Below are positions 9,311-18,221 of a DNA stretch of 64,000 nucleotides, piece after piece. The DNA is taken from the NCBI RefSeq assembly GCF_004138485.1, contig NZ_RYEV01000010.1, forward strand, positions 124,001-188,000, written 5' to 3'. Position numbers and translations under genes: made by a program. The stretch is from Peristeroidobacter soli (GTDB lineage Bacteria; Pseudomonadota; Gammaproteobacteria; Steroidobacterales; Steroidobacteraceae). How positions within the stretch are numbered: position 1 is the stretch's first letter; each line of letters begins with the position of its first letter. Below the pieces are notes generated by a model. It did not search any database, was not told the origin of the DNA, and worked only from the letters and a program-made list of their open reading frames with translations.

Positions 9311-10195
9311 CTAGTCGGGCAGCCGGGTGCGCGCGACGGCAATGATTTTACTTTCGTTACTGTGCGCGTGACCGAGTTCGCACAACTTCGCGTACGCGGC
9401 GCTGGCCGTCGCTCCAAAGGGCACACCGATGCCGAGCTTGCGAGCGAGACGCAGCGCGTAGTCGACATCCTTCAGCCGAAGCTGCGGTGTGAACAGGATG
9501 TTTCGATCGTGATCGTCGGCGACGATGCGTCGAGCGGTGCGTACCACTTGGGGGCTCGCGGCCTGGCCGGTGGCGAGGGTCTCAGCGACGGAGTGCAGAT
9601 TCAATCCGGCGCGCTCGGCGAGCGCCATGCCTTCGGCGATCGAGGCGATTTGAATCGCGCCTTGCAGATTGATCATCAGCTTGTAGACGGTGCCCGTGCC
9701 CACGGCGCCGAAATGAACCGTTTGTTTCGCCAGCGCATCGAGCACAGGTCGTGCCCGTGCGAGGTCTTCGGCCGCCGCCCCGACGAGCAGCGTCAATTCG
9801 CCGGCTGCCGCCATGTCCGGCAAGCCCGTCACCGGAGAATCGATGTAACGAAGCGAACGACGTTCAGCTTCCGCGGCAAGCTCGAGCACCCAGTCGTGCG
9901 ACAAGGTGGAACACTCGATCACCATCGTGCCGGCCGCGAGCGCGGCGCTGAACGCACCGGTCGCACCCAACCACACCTCGCCAGACGCGGCATCGTCCGC
10001 GACCATCGAGAAAATCAGCTCCGCGCCCTGTGCAGCCTCTTTCGGTGAGGGGCAGAACCTCGCGCCCTGCGCTACCAATGACGTGGCACGCTCGGCCGTG
10101 CGGTTATAGACGCGCAGCCGGTGCCCGGCGGCGAGCAATCGGTGCGCCATGCCGAGTCCCATTCGGCCCAGGCCCAGGAAAGTTACATTCATCAT
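9311..10195 (-). CDS. NAD(P)-dependent 3-hydroxyisobutyrate dehydrogenase / beta-hydroxyacid dehydrogenase family
   Basis: About 294 residues from the double ATG at 10195/10192. The N-terminal Rossmann motif is VTFLGLGRMGLGMAHRL, and the family substrate-loop signature appears as YIDSPVTGLPDMAAAGELTL. The catalytic lysine is in GTGTVYKLMINLQGAIQI (the usual GxGxxxKxxxN). The C-terminal helical domain ends in the typical KDVDYALRLARKLG segment. The frame is open upstream to 10285, but residues before MMNVTFLG lack conservation. These cytosolic enzymes oxidise 3-hydroxyacids or reduce semialdehydes; the exact substrate is not evident. It is divergent from the TonB receptor gene; the ~288 nt between them holds no clear operator or riboswitch. 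Confidence 0.9.
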   Translation of the reverse strand: MMNVTFLGLGRMGLGMAHRLLAAGHRLRVYNRTAERATSLVAQGARFCPSPKEAAQGAELIFSMVADDAASGEVWLGATGAFSAALAAGTMVIECSTLSHDWVLELAAEAERRSLRYIDSPVTGLPDMAAAGELTLLVGAAAEDLARARPVLDALAKQTVHFGAVGTGTVYKLMINLQGAIQIASIAEGMALAERAGLNLHSVAETLATGQAASPQVVRTARRIVADDHDRNILFTPQLRLKDVDYALRLARKLGIGVPFGATASAAYAKLCELGHAHSNESKIIAVARTRLPD

Positions 10196-10483
10196 GTCAT
10201 CCGTGCGTGAGGCGAGCTGAGAACTCGCCGGCTGCGCCCGCCAGCTCATAGGCCGGCGGGCCGGGCTCGGCGCTGCCGACGACACAGATTTGTGGGGCTC
10301 TGGATTTCACGGGGGAAGCTGCCGCGTTCATGTGACGACACTAGCAGACCGCCGGCGCCTTGCTATAGAGCGCGCGACGATTGGCAGAATCGCCGACTCC
10401 GGTTTGTCCCTAATTCCGCGCCGTCAGGGGCAGGCGTACGGTCGCCTGTCAGCTCAGCGGCAGAATACGATGCGGGCCCGCGC

Positions 10484-12481
10484 GTGAACGCTCGAACGAC
10501 AACCGTCGGTGTCGCGATCGCGATCCACTCGATCGCGGCGAGCGGCAGCGCGCAGGCGGCGGACAACGTCATCATTCGCAACCCGACCTTCGAGCAACTG
10601 GCCAGTCTGACGGTCACTTCGGTCACGGGCACGGCGCGCCCCCAATTCACCTCAGCCGCCGCCACCAGCGTCCTGACCGCCGAGGAAATGAACTACATCG
10701 GCGTCAGGAATATTCCAGACGCCTTGCGCTATGCCCCAGGCATGCAGGTGTCGCAATTCAACGCGCCCCGCTGGTCCATTTCCTCCCGAGGCTTCAACAC
10801 CATCACCGTCGACAAACTGCTGGTGCTGGTCGATGGCCGCTCGGTGTACACGCCGCTGTGGTCGGGCACGTATTGGGAACAGCATGCGTGGCTCGATCAG
10901 GATCTGGATCGCATCGAGGTCATCAACGGGCCAGCCGGTTCCGTATGGGGCGCCAATGCAATGAACGGCGTCGTAAACATTCTGTCGCGGTCCGCGCGTG
11001 ACACGCAGGGCATGACGCTGTGGGCGGGCACAGGAACGGAAGAAAAGGCGTTCGGCAGCTTCAGATACGGCGGCACGGCGGGACAGAACGCCTGGTACCG
11101 CGCGTACGTCGACTACGCCCAGCACGATGACACCGAGTTGGGCGACGGCAGTCCCACCGGCGACGCATGGGACATGACACGCATCGGTTTTCGATACGAC
11201 CGTGACGACGAGCTGAATCGAATCTTTGTAAAAGCCGAAGCGCAGTCCGGCCATTTCGACGAGCCCGGCTTCATCCCCTCGCCCACACCGCCTTACCGGA
11301 CACGCCCGCCCGATGGTTTCAATCGCGGTGGCTTCATCCAGGCGAGCTGGGCACGAAATCTGGCGGAAAGCTCGGAGCTCGCGGTCGGTGCGTGGTACGA
11401 ACGACTCGAACGCCGGCTGCAGCCCACCGATGAGCAAAGCGACACGGTCGATATCGGCGTTCGTTACAGCCGGCAGGCGGCTCGCATTCACTCGATCATG
11501 GCGGGCGCGCTCTATCGTTATATTCAACACGACACCACATCGACGTTCCAGCTGACGTTCACGCCGCCCGATCGCACGCTGCATCAATGGTCGGTGTATC
11601 TGCAGGATGAAGTGCAGCTCGCCAGGCAAGTCGGGCTGACGCTCGGCGTACGCGCGGAAGACAACCCATTCACCGGAACCGAATGGCAGCCCGACGTACG
11701 CTTGGGCTGGAGTCTCACCGACTCACAGCTGCTCTGGGCCGCGGTGGGCCGCGCGGTGCGCACGCCGACGTTCGCCGATGAGTCGCGAACTTTTGTCAAT
11801 CAAGTCTTGCCGCCAGGAACGCTCGGCCCGGGAACGCCGCCGGTCATTCGGGAAGTGTTGGGTGCCCGGGATCTCTTATCGGAAACGTTGATCGCCTACC
11901 AGGCAGGCTGGCGCGGTCGCTGGAGCAATGGCGCGATGCTGAGCGCCTCGGCGTTCTATAACGATTACGACCGCTTGATCCTCTATGTCCCGCTGCCGCT
12001 CGACACCGTGACGCGGGCGCCAGACTTCTGGACGCTCTCGTTGCTGCCAGTCAATAACGGTACTGCGCACGCGCATGGCGCGGAGCTGAGTGGCGCGTGG
12101 CAGTCCAGGCCGCGCTGGCGGCTGTTGGGCGAGCTCTCCTACGTGGATCTACAAGTGCTGCCCTCGGAGTCCCTGCTCGCGAAGAACATCACAGGATCGT
12201 CGGCACAACTGCAGGCGTCGCTGCGTTCCTACCTGGATCTGGGCAAGGACTGGCAGATCGGTGTCGGCCTGCGCTATGTGGATCAGTTGCCGGCGTTGAA
12301 TGTCAGGGGCTACGTGGCAGCGGACGTGCGCGTGGCCAAGGCATTGGGTGGCGGTGTGCAGCTTGCGCTGGTGGGCCAGAATCTGTGGGACGACCGGCAC
12401 GCGGAGTTTCGTACCGCGTCCTTTCCCATCGATCCCTACATCGAGCGCAGCGTATATCTCGCCTTGACGTGGCGCCGGTAG
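10484..12481 (+). CDS. TonB-dependent outer-membrane receptor
   Basis: 665 residues from a GTG at 10484, with a signal peptide ending GSAQAAD. The plug domain is recognisable: IPDALRYAPGMQVSQFNAPR, SSRGFNTITVDKLLVLVDGR, DLDRIEVINGPAGSVWGANA and MNGVVNILSR. The rest is a 22-strand-type barrel rich in alternating aromatics, closing near YLALTWRR. The open frame reaches 10292, but that N-terminus (SRGKLPRSCDDTSRPP) is not signal-like. A five-codon frame (ATG 10469) ends at this GTG. The downstream YfiR-like gene starts 4 nt after the stop and the hybrid kinase follows by overlap. The three-gene set suggests the kinase or YfiR protein senses something linked to receptor uptake. Substrate unknown. 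Confidence 0.9.
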   Translation: MNARTTTVGVAIAIHSIAASGSAQAADNVIIRNPTFEQLASLTVTSVTGTARPQFTSAAATSVLTAEEMNYIGVRNIPDALRYAPGMQVSQFNAPRWSISSRGFNTITVDKLLVLVDGRSVYTPLWSGTYWEQHAWLDQDLDRIEVINGPAGSVWGANAMNGVVNILSRSARDTQGMTLWAGTGTEEKAFGSFRYGGTAGQNAWYRAYVDYAQHDDTELGDGSPTGDAWDMTRIGFRYDRDDELNRIFVKAEAQSGHFDEPGFIPSPTPPYRTRPPDGFNRGGFIQASWARNLAESSELAVGAWYERLERRLQPTDEQSDTVDIGVRYSRQAARIHSIMAGALYRYIQHDTTSTFQLTFTPPDRTLHQWSVYLQDEVQLARQVGLTLGVRAEDNPFTGTEWQPDVRLGWSLTDSQLLWAAVGRAVRTPTFADESRTFVNQVLPPGTLGPGTPPVIREVLGARDLLSETLIAYQAGWRGRWSNGAMLSASAFYNDYDRLILYVPLPLDTVTRAPDFWTLSLLPVNNGTAHAHGAELSGAWQSRPRWRLLGELSYVDLQVLPSESLLAKNITGSSAQLQASLRSYLDLGKDWQIGVGLRYVDQLPALNVRGYVAADVRVAKALGGGVQLALVGQNLWDDRHAEFRTASFPIDPYIERSVYLALTWRR

Positions 12482-12484
12482 ACC

Positions 12485-13066
12485 ATGCGCTGGCTGCGAT
12501 CGCTAATGTTTCTTTTCGCCGCGCTGCTCGCGGCGCCCGTCCATGCCGAGCCCGAGTACAGCATCAAGGCAGGTTACATTCTGCTGTTCACCCGGTATGT
12601 CGAGTGGCCATCGAGCGCCTTCGCCACACCGACCGCACCTATCGTGATCTGCGTGCTGGGTGCCGATCCCTTCGGCACGGTGCTCGATGAAACGATGGCC
12701 GGACAGGAGAGCCAGCAGCGGCCGTTGAGCGTGCGCCGTGTGTCTGACGCCGAAGATGCCGAGAACTGTCACGTCGTGTTCATCGCCACCTCGCCGAACG
12801 GCCAGCCGATGAGCGAGCGGACGACCCAGTGGCTGCAACTGCTCGCCCATCATCCGGTGCTGATCATCACCGAACATCTGGCCGCTCTGGATCGCGGCGC
12901 CATGCTGAGCTTCGTCAGCGAGTTCGAGGGGGGGCAGGCGCGCATTCGCTTCGAAGCGAGCCTGCCCCCGATGCATCGTGCGGGTTTGACCGCGAGCTCA
13001 CAGATGCTGATCGCAGCTCGTAAGGTTCATCGCCGCCGGCTGCCCGGCGACGAGGAGCCGCAATGA
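12485..13066 (+). CDS. YfiR-family (DUF4154) periplasmic protein
   Basis: 193 residues with a Sec signal peptide (LFAALLAAPVHAEP) followed by the family opening YSIKAGYILLFTRYVEWPSS. Next come IVICVLGADPFGTVLDE, a central CHVVFIA strand, and the closing MLSFVSEFEGGQARIRFEAS. In Pseudomonas, YfiR is a periplasmic repressor of a membrane diguanylate cyclase. Here the partner is instead a CHASE8-type hybrid kinase encoded with an ATGA overlap, so the YfiR-like protein may bind the kinase's periplasmic domain. That partnership is inference from translational coupling. Cys residues suitable for disulfides are few. Confidence 0.88.
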   Translation: MRWLRSLMFLFAALLAAPVHAEPEYSIKAGYILLFTRYVEWPSSAFATPTAPIVICVLGADPFGTVLDETMAGQESQQRPLSVRRVSDAEDAENCHVVFIATSPNGQPMSERTTQWLQLLAHHPVLIITEHLAALDRGAMLSFVSEFEGGQARIRFEASLPPMHRAGLTASSQMLIAARKVHRRRLPGDEEPQ

Positions 13067-15348
13067 AACTCCCCGTCTTCCGCCATCTGCCACTGCAGCG
13101 CCGGCTGCTGTTGCTGGTGGGTTTGGCCGCGGTGGTCTCGTTGTTGCTGGCAGTGGCTGCCGCAGCCATTTATGACTTCAGCACCTATCGGCCGCGAGCC
13201 ATCGAGGATGCCCGTGCCCAGGCGCAGAGCATCGCCGCCATCGTGACCGCGGCGGTGGAATTTCAGGATGCTCGCACGGCGACGGAATACCTGAGCGCGC
13301 TCGGACGCGATCCAAACATCGAGGCACTCGCGATCGTGCTGGAGGACGGCTCCGTCTTCGCCGAATATCACCGTCCCAACACCCAGCGCGTGGATCTCTC
13401 GGATGCCAGGATCCAGCAGCGTCTGGTCGGCACGGGACGGATTCTCACTCAATATCACATCGATTCACGCGGTCCGCTCGATGCCGATCTGTGGATTGCC
13501 ACCGCGTTGACGCCCTTCGCCGACCGCGTCTGGGAATATGCGCCGTTGCTCGGGGCGGTGGCCCTGTCGCTCTTCGCGCTCGCGATGATGCTGTCCATCA
13601 CGCTTCGTCGTTCCATTTCCGAGCCGGTGCAGGCGCTCGCGGCGACTGCCCGCGACGTGACGCGCCTGCGGGACTATCGACGCCGCGTCGCAAGCGACAG
13701 CACCGACGAAGTCGGGCAGCTCGCGCGCGACTTCAACGCGATGCTCGAGACCGTCGAGGAGCGCGAGCGCGCCCTGCGGCACAGCGAGGAAACTGCGCGT
13801 CGACAGCTGATCGAGATCGAGGCGATCTATGCCAATGCGCAGGTGGGCCTGTGCGTGATCGATCGCGAGCTTCGCTACGTCCGCATCAACAAGCAGATGA
13901 TGGAAATGAGTGGCCACGCGGCGGACGCTTTGATCGGCCGCACGATCGCGGCGGCGACACCGGAGCTTGCGACCGTGCTGGTGCCGATCTGCCAGCAGGT
14001 GCTGACCACCGGCAAGCCCATTGTCAATGTCGAATACAACAGCGTGGTGCCGTCGACGGAAGAGCCGCGCTATTGGGTCGGCAATCATCACGCCCTGCGC
14101 GATCAGGTGGGCAATATCATCGGCGTGAACGTCGCGATCCACGACATCACCGAGCGCAGGCGTGCCAACGAGGAGCGCGCGGCGCTGGAGGGACAGTTGC
14201 GTCAGTCGCAGAAGATGGAAGCACTGGGCACGCTCGCGGGCGGCATCGCGCACGATTTCAACAATGTGCTGACCGCGATCTCAGGCAACGCGCAGCTCGC
14301 CATCGAAGATCTCGCGCCGGACCATCCCGCGACCGCCTCGTTGTATGAAATCAAGCGGGCCACGGGGCGTGCCAGGGATCTGGTGCGCCGGATCCTGGCC
14401 TTCAGCCGTCCGGAACAGAACATTCAACATCTGATCGATCTGCGTCCGGTGGTCGAGGAGGCGCTGCGCCTGTTGCGGGCGACCGTCCCCAGAATGATCG
14501 ACATTCGCCTGGAGGCCGACGCCCACCCGCCGCAGGTGATGGCCGATGCCACGCAAGTTCATCAAGTGCTGATGAATCTGGGCAAGAACGCCTGCGATGC
14601 CATGCTGAGTCATGGCGGCACACTGACGATTCGAGTGGCGGGCGAGCACATCGACTCGGTGCCGGACAGCCCCTCTCCCGATCTACATCCCGGCAGCTAT
14701 CTGCGCATTTCGGTGGCGGACACCGGCACCGGCATTGCGCCGGAGCTGATCGAGCGCGTGTTCGAGCCGTTCTTCACCACCAAAGGACACGGCGAAGGCA
14801 CCGGCCTCGGCCTCTCGGTCGTGCACGGCATCGTCCGAGGCCATCACGGCGCCATTCTGGTTCACAGCCAGCCCGGCGCCGGCACGGTATTCGACTTGTA
14901 TTTCCCCGCCGCCGAACGCGAGGCCAGCGACGCCACCAAATCGTCCTTCGCTACCCCCTCGTCTACCGGCCAGGGCGAGCATGTGCTCTATGTCGACGAC
15001 GAGGAACAGCTGGTGCACCTGGTCACTCGCATGATGGAGCGCATGGGCTACAGCGTCACCGGCATGACCCGCCCCACCGATGCGATCGATGCCGTGCGCG
15101 CCAATCCCCAGGGCTTCGATCTGGTGCTGTCCGATCTCGGCATGCCCGGTATGAGCGGCCTGGACCTGGCCGAAGAACTGCTGAAGCTGCGGCCCGATCT
15201 CCCCATCATCATTACTTCAGGCTACGTGCGCGCCGAGGATGCCAGGCGCGCGGAGCAAATCGGCGTGCGGGACGTTGTGATGAAGCCGAATACCGTCGCC
15301 GAGATCGGTCAGCTGATTCGTGACCGTCTGGACGCGCTGAAGAAATAG
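13063..15348 (+). CDS. Hybrid sensor histidine kinase (CHASE8-HAMP-PAS-HisKA-HATPase-REC)
   Basis: 761 residues. TM1 is at 14-36, a periplasmic CHASE8-like sensor at about 38-158 (YRPRAIEDARAQAQSIAAIV), TM2 about 160-182, HAMP to 235, and PAS 245-365 ending in the usual DITERRRANEER. The HisKA H-box is GTLAGGIAHDFNNVLTAI with His397. An ATPase domain has a G1 box of DTGTGIAP and a G2 of GEGTGLGLSVV. A receiver starts VLYVDDEEQLV and has phospho-acceptor Asp691 in LVLSDLGMPGMSG. The H-box type (GGIAHDFNN) belongs to the NtrB-like group. It overlaps the YfiR gene by ATGA, so the two are translationally coupled. No output regulator is adjacent. Confidence 0.95.
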   Translation: MKLPVFRHLPLQRRLLLLVGLAAVVSLLLAVAAAAIYDFSTYRPRAIEDARAQAQSIAAIVTAAVEFQDARTATEYLSALGRDPNIEALAIVLEDGSVFAEYHRPNTQRVDLSDARIQQRLVGTGRILTQYHIDSRGPLDADLWIATALTPFADRVWEYAPLLGAVALSLFALAMMLSITLRRSISEPVQALAATARDVTRLRDYRRRVASDSTDEVGQLARDFNAMLETVEERERALRHSEETARRQLIEIEAIYANAQVGLCVIDRELRYVRINKQMMEMSGHAADALIGRTIAAATPELATVLVPICQQVLTTGKPIVNVEYNSVVPSTEEPRYWVGNHHALRDQVGNIIGVNVAIHDITERRRANEERAALEGQLRQSQKMEALGTLAGGIAHDFNNVLTAISGNAQLAIEDLAPDHPATASLYEIKRATGRARDLVRRILAFSRPEQNIQHLIDLRPVVEEALRLLRATVPRMIDIRLEADAHPPQVMADATQVHQVLMNLGKNACDAMLSHGGTLTIRVAGEHIDSVPDSPSPDLHPGSYLRISVADTGTGIAPELIERVFEPFFTTKGHGEGTGLGLSVVHGIVRGHHGAILVHSQPGAGTVFDLYFPAAEREASDATKSSFATPSSTGQGEHVLYVDDEEQLVHLVTRMMERMGYSVTGMTRPTDAIDAVRANPQGFDLVLSDLGMPGMSGLDLAEELLKLRPDLPIIITSGYVRAEDARRAEQIGVRDVVMKPNTVAEIGQLIRDRLDALKK

Positions 15349-15362
15349 TGTTGGAGCTGAGC

Positions 15363-15869
15363 ATGGCTGGAAGTACCGATCCCAAGCGCACCTGGTTCAC
15401 GCGTTTCGCCAAATCGACGGCCCGCGCCGCCGGTCACCCCGCTACTTTCTGCGCGGCCCTCGCCATCATCGTGATCTGGGCGGTGAGTGGCCCGGTCTTC
15501 GGTTTCAGCGACACCTGGCAACTGGTCATCAACACCGGCACCACCATCATCACCTTCCTGATGGTGTTCCTGATCCAGAACACCCAGAACCGCGATTCGG
15601 AGGCCATCCAGGTAAAGCTCGATGAGCTGATCCGCTCCATCGATGGCGCGCACCTCGCGCTGCTCGATCTGGAGGAGCTCGAGGAAGAGGATCTGGCGCG
15701 CATCAGCAAGGGCTATCGCGAGCTCGCCCGCCAGGCCCGCAAGGAACTGGACGAAGGCAAATCCGATACCGACGTGCGCGAAGTGGGCGCAACCCGTCGC
15801 AAGGAGCTCAGCGAGCGACAACGCTCTCACTCGCGCAAGCGCCGCCACTCGCAACCTCCAAAGAATTAA
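15363..15869 (+). CDS. Low-affinity iron permease family (PF04120-like) small membrane protein
   Basis: 168 residues. The core FCAALAIIVIWAVSGPVFGF ... DTWQLVINTGTTIITFLMVF gives two membrane helices, followed by LIQNTQNRDSEAIQVKLDEL, the signature of this family. The C-terminus is a charged coiled coil with an Arg/Lys-rich tail. The ATG at 15363 has GGAG eight bases upstream, which favours it over the GTG at 15348 that overlaps the kinase stop. Despite the family name, transport has not generally been shown for bacterial members; a two-helix protein of this size is more likely a small membrane-associated factor. It is probably the last gene of the TonB-yfiR-kinase unit. Confidence 0.85.
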   Translation: MAGSTDPKRTWFTRFAKSTARAAGHPATFCAALAIIVIWAVSGPVFGFSDTWQLVINTGTTIITFLMVFLIQNTQNRDSEAIQVKLDELIRSIDGAHLALLDLEELEEEDLARISKGYRELARQARKELDEGKSDTDVREVGATRRKELSERQRSHSRKRRHSQPPKN

Positions 15870-15887
15870 CTCATGTTAGCGGCGACG

Positions 15888-17174
15888 TCACAGCTGCGAT
15901 GACAGCGCCGCCGCCGCGTTCTCCATGATCTTCTCGGTGAGCGGCCGATCCCGCCACGTTTGTAGCGTGATCCGCCGCGTTTGTTTCAAGTCCCGCTCGA
16001 AGACCTCGGTCAGCGCCTGCGCGAAGGCGGCGTCGTAGACGTTCAGGTTCGCTTCGTCATTCAGACGAAACGAGCGCGTATCGATGTTGGTGGAGCCCAC
16101 CGAGACCAGCAGGCCGTCGACGATCACGGTCTTGCAATGAAACATCGTCGGCTGGTACTCATGAATCTGCGCCCCCGCCGCCAGCAATCCTCCCCACGAG
16201 GCGCGCGATGCTTTGCGCACGATCTCGGTATCGATGTCCTCGCCCGGCACGATGACCCGCACGCGCACGCCCCGCTTGAGCGCATCGATCAGCACCCGTA
16301 ACGTCAACTCATCGGGCACGAAGTACGACGCCGACACGTCGATGGTCTTCACGGCCGAGGAGAACGCGAGCAGGTACATCAACAGCATGCTGTCGGCGCC
16401 GCCCGTCGGTGAGCTCGTGAACACCTGCCCGGCCGCTTCGCCCGCGGCCTCGAGCGATGGGAAATAATCCTCCCCGCGCAGAACGCCACCGGTCGCCTTG
16501 ATCCAGTTGTCCATGAACGCCGCCTGCATCTGCGCGACCGCGGGGCCTTCGATACGATAGTGCGAGTCGCGCCAGTGCTCCTCGTCCTGGGCGTTCCCCG
16601 CCCACAGATCCGCGATGCCGACGCCGCCGGTGAAGCCAATCCTGCCATCGACCACCAGCAGCTTCCGGTGCGTGCGATTGTTCATGCGGACCAGGTGATA
16701 CCACTCCAGCGGGTGATAGCGCTCGATGCGCACGCCCGCCTCGGCCATTTCGTGGACCAGCACTTCGTCCATCTTCTGGCTGCCCACCCAATCGACCAGC
16801 ACGTGCACCGGTACCTTGGCATGGGCACGCTCGATCAGCGCATCGGCGAACTCGCGACCGATGTCGCCCGACCAATAGATATAGGTTTCGAAGTTGATGC
16901 TGTGGCGTGCGCCGCGGATGGCCGCCAGCATGGCCGGAAATATCTGATCGCCGTTCTCGAAGTGCGCGACCCGATTGCCCTCCAGGATGGGTGGCCCGAG
17001 CAGCGTGCTCAGCTCGTGCCGGAATCGTGGATCGTCGGTGCTGTAGCGATGCTCGACCTGCCGCTGGATGCGGCGTTCAGGCTGCACGAAGTTCAGCGCG
17101 ATGATAGTGAGTGCAGCGGCGAGCAGCGCGCCAGTCACGCCCGCGGCAACGATCTGCCTTCGACTCCAGGTCAT
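15888..17174 (-). CDS. Phospholipase D-family cardiolipin synthase-like protein
   Basis: 428 residues with an N-terminal membrane anchor (about 8-30) and two HKD motifs: THRKLLVVDGRIGFTGG (His169, Lys171, Asp176) and FHCKTVIVDGLLVSVGSTNI (His346, Lys348, Asp353). Intervening NFETYIYWSGDIGREFADAL and WIKATGGVL segments match ClsA/B-like bacterial enzymes. The likely reaction is transphosphatidylation forming cardiolipin at the inner membrane. It is shorter than ClsA (about 480 residues), with one rather than two N-terminal TMs, so it is closer to the ClsB/ClsC-type. It lies 56 nt after the second DUF5985 gene on the same strand and is probably co-transcribed. Confidence 0.92.
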   Translation of the reverse strand: MTWSRRQIVAAGVTGALLAAALTIIALNFVQPERRIQRQVEHRYSTDDPRFRHELSTLLGPPILEGNRVAHFENGDQIFPAMLAAIRGARHSINFETYIYWSGDIGREFADALIERAHAKVPVHVLVDWVGSQKMDEVLVHEMAEAGVRIERYHPLEWYHLVRMNNRTHRKLLVVDGRIGFTGGVGIADLWAGNAQDEEHWRDSHYRIEGPAVAQMQAAFMDNWIKATGGVLRGEDYFPSLEAAGEAAGQVFTSSPTGGADSMLLMYLLAFSSAVKTIDVSASYFVPDELTLRVLIDALKRGVRVRVIVPGEDIDTEIVRKASRASWGGLLAAGAQIHEYQPTMFHCKTVIVDGLLVSVGSTNIDTRSFRLNDEANLNVYDAAFAQALTEVFERDLKQTRRITLQTWRDRPLTEKIMENAAAALSSQL

Positions 17175-17229
17175 GACAACAGAAACGCCGTCGCACCGGC
17201 GCCCGGTTCCCCTGGACCGAGTCCGGCGT

Positions 17230-17496
17230 CTATTTCCGGGAGGTGTCCCGGTTCTTGGCCACGATGGCGCCGAGGAGTAGCAGGAAGGCCACGAGGCGCA
17301 CCATGTAGATGATGGGGCTGCCCTCGCTTGGCTTGTCCACCAGCAGAAAGGCCATGCGATTGAAGCCTTCGATGGCGAAGGCGGCGGCGAAGGCGAGGAA
17401 CAACTTGTCGCGCGTCTGGCGATAGAAGCGCCAGAAGAAGCCGGCGGCGGTCAGCGACGCCGTCACGATCACGCCCAGTAAGAAACCCTCGACCAT
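17230..17496 (-). CDS. DUF5985-family small membrane protein (copy 2)
   Basis: 88 residues with three hydrophobic helices: MVEGFLLGVIVTASLTAAGF, DKLFLAFAAAFAIEGF and MVRLVAFLLLLGAIVAK. The motif FFWRFYRQTRDKLFLAF followed by EGFNRMAFLL resembles the neighbouring 89-residue protein at the same relative positions (LLRGFMRSRSRLLLWSG, LTLSNGLLFVDL). These two are thus tandem paralogues of the DUF5985 type. Function is not known. The three-base gap to the upstream copy implies coupled translation. Confidence 0.75.
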   Translation of the reverse strand: MVEGFLLGVIVTASLTAAGFFWRFYRQTRDKLFLAFAAAFAIEGFNRMAFLLVDKPSEGSPIIYMVRLVAFLLLLGAIVAKNRDTSRK

Positions 17497-17499
17497 GGG

Positions 17500-17769
17500 T
17501 CACTCGCTCTCGAAGACCAGCCCGTACACCAGCAGCAACATCGCGCCCGCGGCCGTGCTCAACCGCCACATATAGAGACTGTGATCGGCCGGCAGCAGCA
17601 CCAGGTCCACGAACAACAACCCGTTCGACAGCGTGAGCCCCGCAAAGCACAGCCCGCTCCACAACAGCAGCCGGCTGCGCGAGCGCATGAAGCCTCTCAA
17701 CAACAGCACTGCGCACATCGCGGTGACGATCGCACCCAGCAGGTATACGAGTTTGGGCAGCATGCTCAT
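17500..17769 (-). CDS. DUF5985-family small membrane protein (copy 1)
   Basis: 89 residues with three predicted membrane helices (LVYLLGAIVTAMCAVLLLRG; LLLWSGLCFAGLTLSNGLLF; AAGAMLLLVYGLVFESE). It shares layout with the following gene: a Arg-rich loop after helix 1 and a short loop before helix 3. Its start codon overlaps the last base of the upstream winged-helix gene (17769), so the three genes form a tight operon. The presence of two related but diverged subunits suggests a heteromeric membrane complex; this is inference. Confidence 0.75.
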   Translation of the reverse strand: MSMLPKLVYLLGAIVTAMCAVLLLRGFMRSRSRLLLWSGLCFAGLTLSNGLLFVDLVLLPADHSLYMWRLSTAAGAMLLLVYGLVFESE

Positions 17770-18158
17770 CAGTCCTTGTCCTTGAGCCGGAACGCCCGCG
17801 CGAAATCGCGCACCGAGCCCGACGCGTTGGAGTGAATGAATCTTGTCAGTTGCACCAGCTGCGTTCGATAGGTCTGTGCCACTCTGTCGAGCAGCGCGCT
17901 CTGCTCGGGCGAGCGCGGGAGGTATTGGTATTGCGGTGGGTTCTGCTCGTTACGCGCAATCAGCGAGCGGCGCGTGAGGTCTTCGAGAATGCCGTTGGCC
18001 TGCTTCTCCTGGACATAGATGCGGGCCGCCAGCGCCGCGACGGTCCACGCGGTCGTGGGCGACTGAAAGAGCAACAGCAGAGCCTCCAGATGAGGCACTG
18101 TGTCGATGCTGTCGAGAAGAAATCTCTCGACCGCTGGATCCATTGCTCCCGCCGTCAT
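17769..18158 (-). CDS. Winged-helix-like hypothetical protein
   Basis: 129 residues (or 124 if started at the second ATG, 18143). The middle segment (TVAALAARIYVQEKQANGIL, then EDLTRRSLIARNE) has the pattern of a winged helix used for DNA or protein contact: helix-turn-helix, followed by a tyrosine-rich strand pair (QYQYLPRSPE). The C-terminal third is helical (VAQTYRTQLVQLTRFIH). No membrane segment. It heads the operon with the two DUF5985 genes and the PLD gene, and may be their local regulator. Its start is only about 10 nt from the plus-strand -35 box of the giant kinase promoter, so the two promoters are back to back. Confidence 0.7.
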   Translation of the reverse strand: MTAGAMDPAVERFLLDSIDTVPHLEALLLLFQSPTTAWTVAALAARIYVQEKQANGILEDLTRRSLIARNEQNPPQYQYLPRSPEQSALLDRVAQTYRTQLVQLTRFIHSNASGSVRDFARAFRLKDKD

Positions 18159-18168
18159 CTCCTGTACG

Positions 18169-18198
18169 TCGACCTTTGCTGCTCTTGCTCGTTATAAT
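18169..18198 (+). promoter_or_regulatory. Sigma-70-type promoter for the poly-HAMP kinase transcript
   Basis: A perfect TATAAT at 18193-18198 is preceded, with an 18-bp spacer, by TCGACC (18169-18174; four of six matches to TTGACA). Transcription would begin near 18205, leaving a leader of about 220 nt before the kinase ATG at 18427. In a window of about 63% GC, a perfect -10 box in front of a long leader is a good candidate. Confidence 0.6.
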
Positions 18199-18221
18199 CG
18201 TGACCCGCTGAACCGGGTGAA

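Noticed and set aside
10196-10483. Cobalamin or other riboswitch ahead of the TonB receptor
   Set aside because: No B12-box-like or other conserved riboswitch core was found, and nothing in the receptor points to cobalamin.
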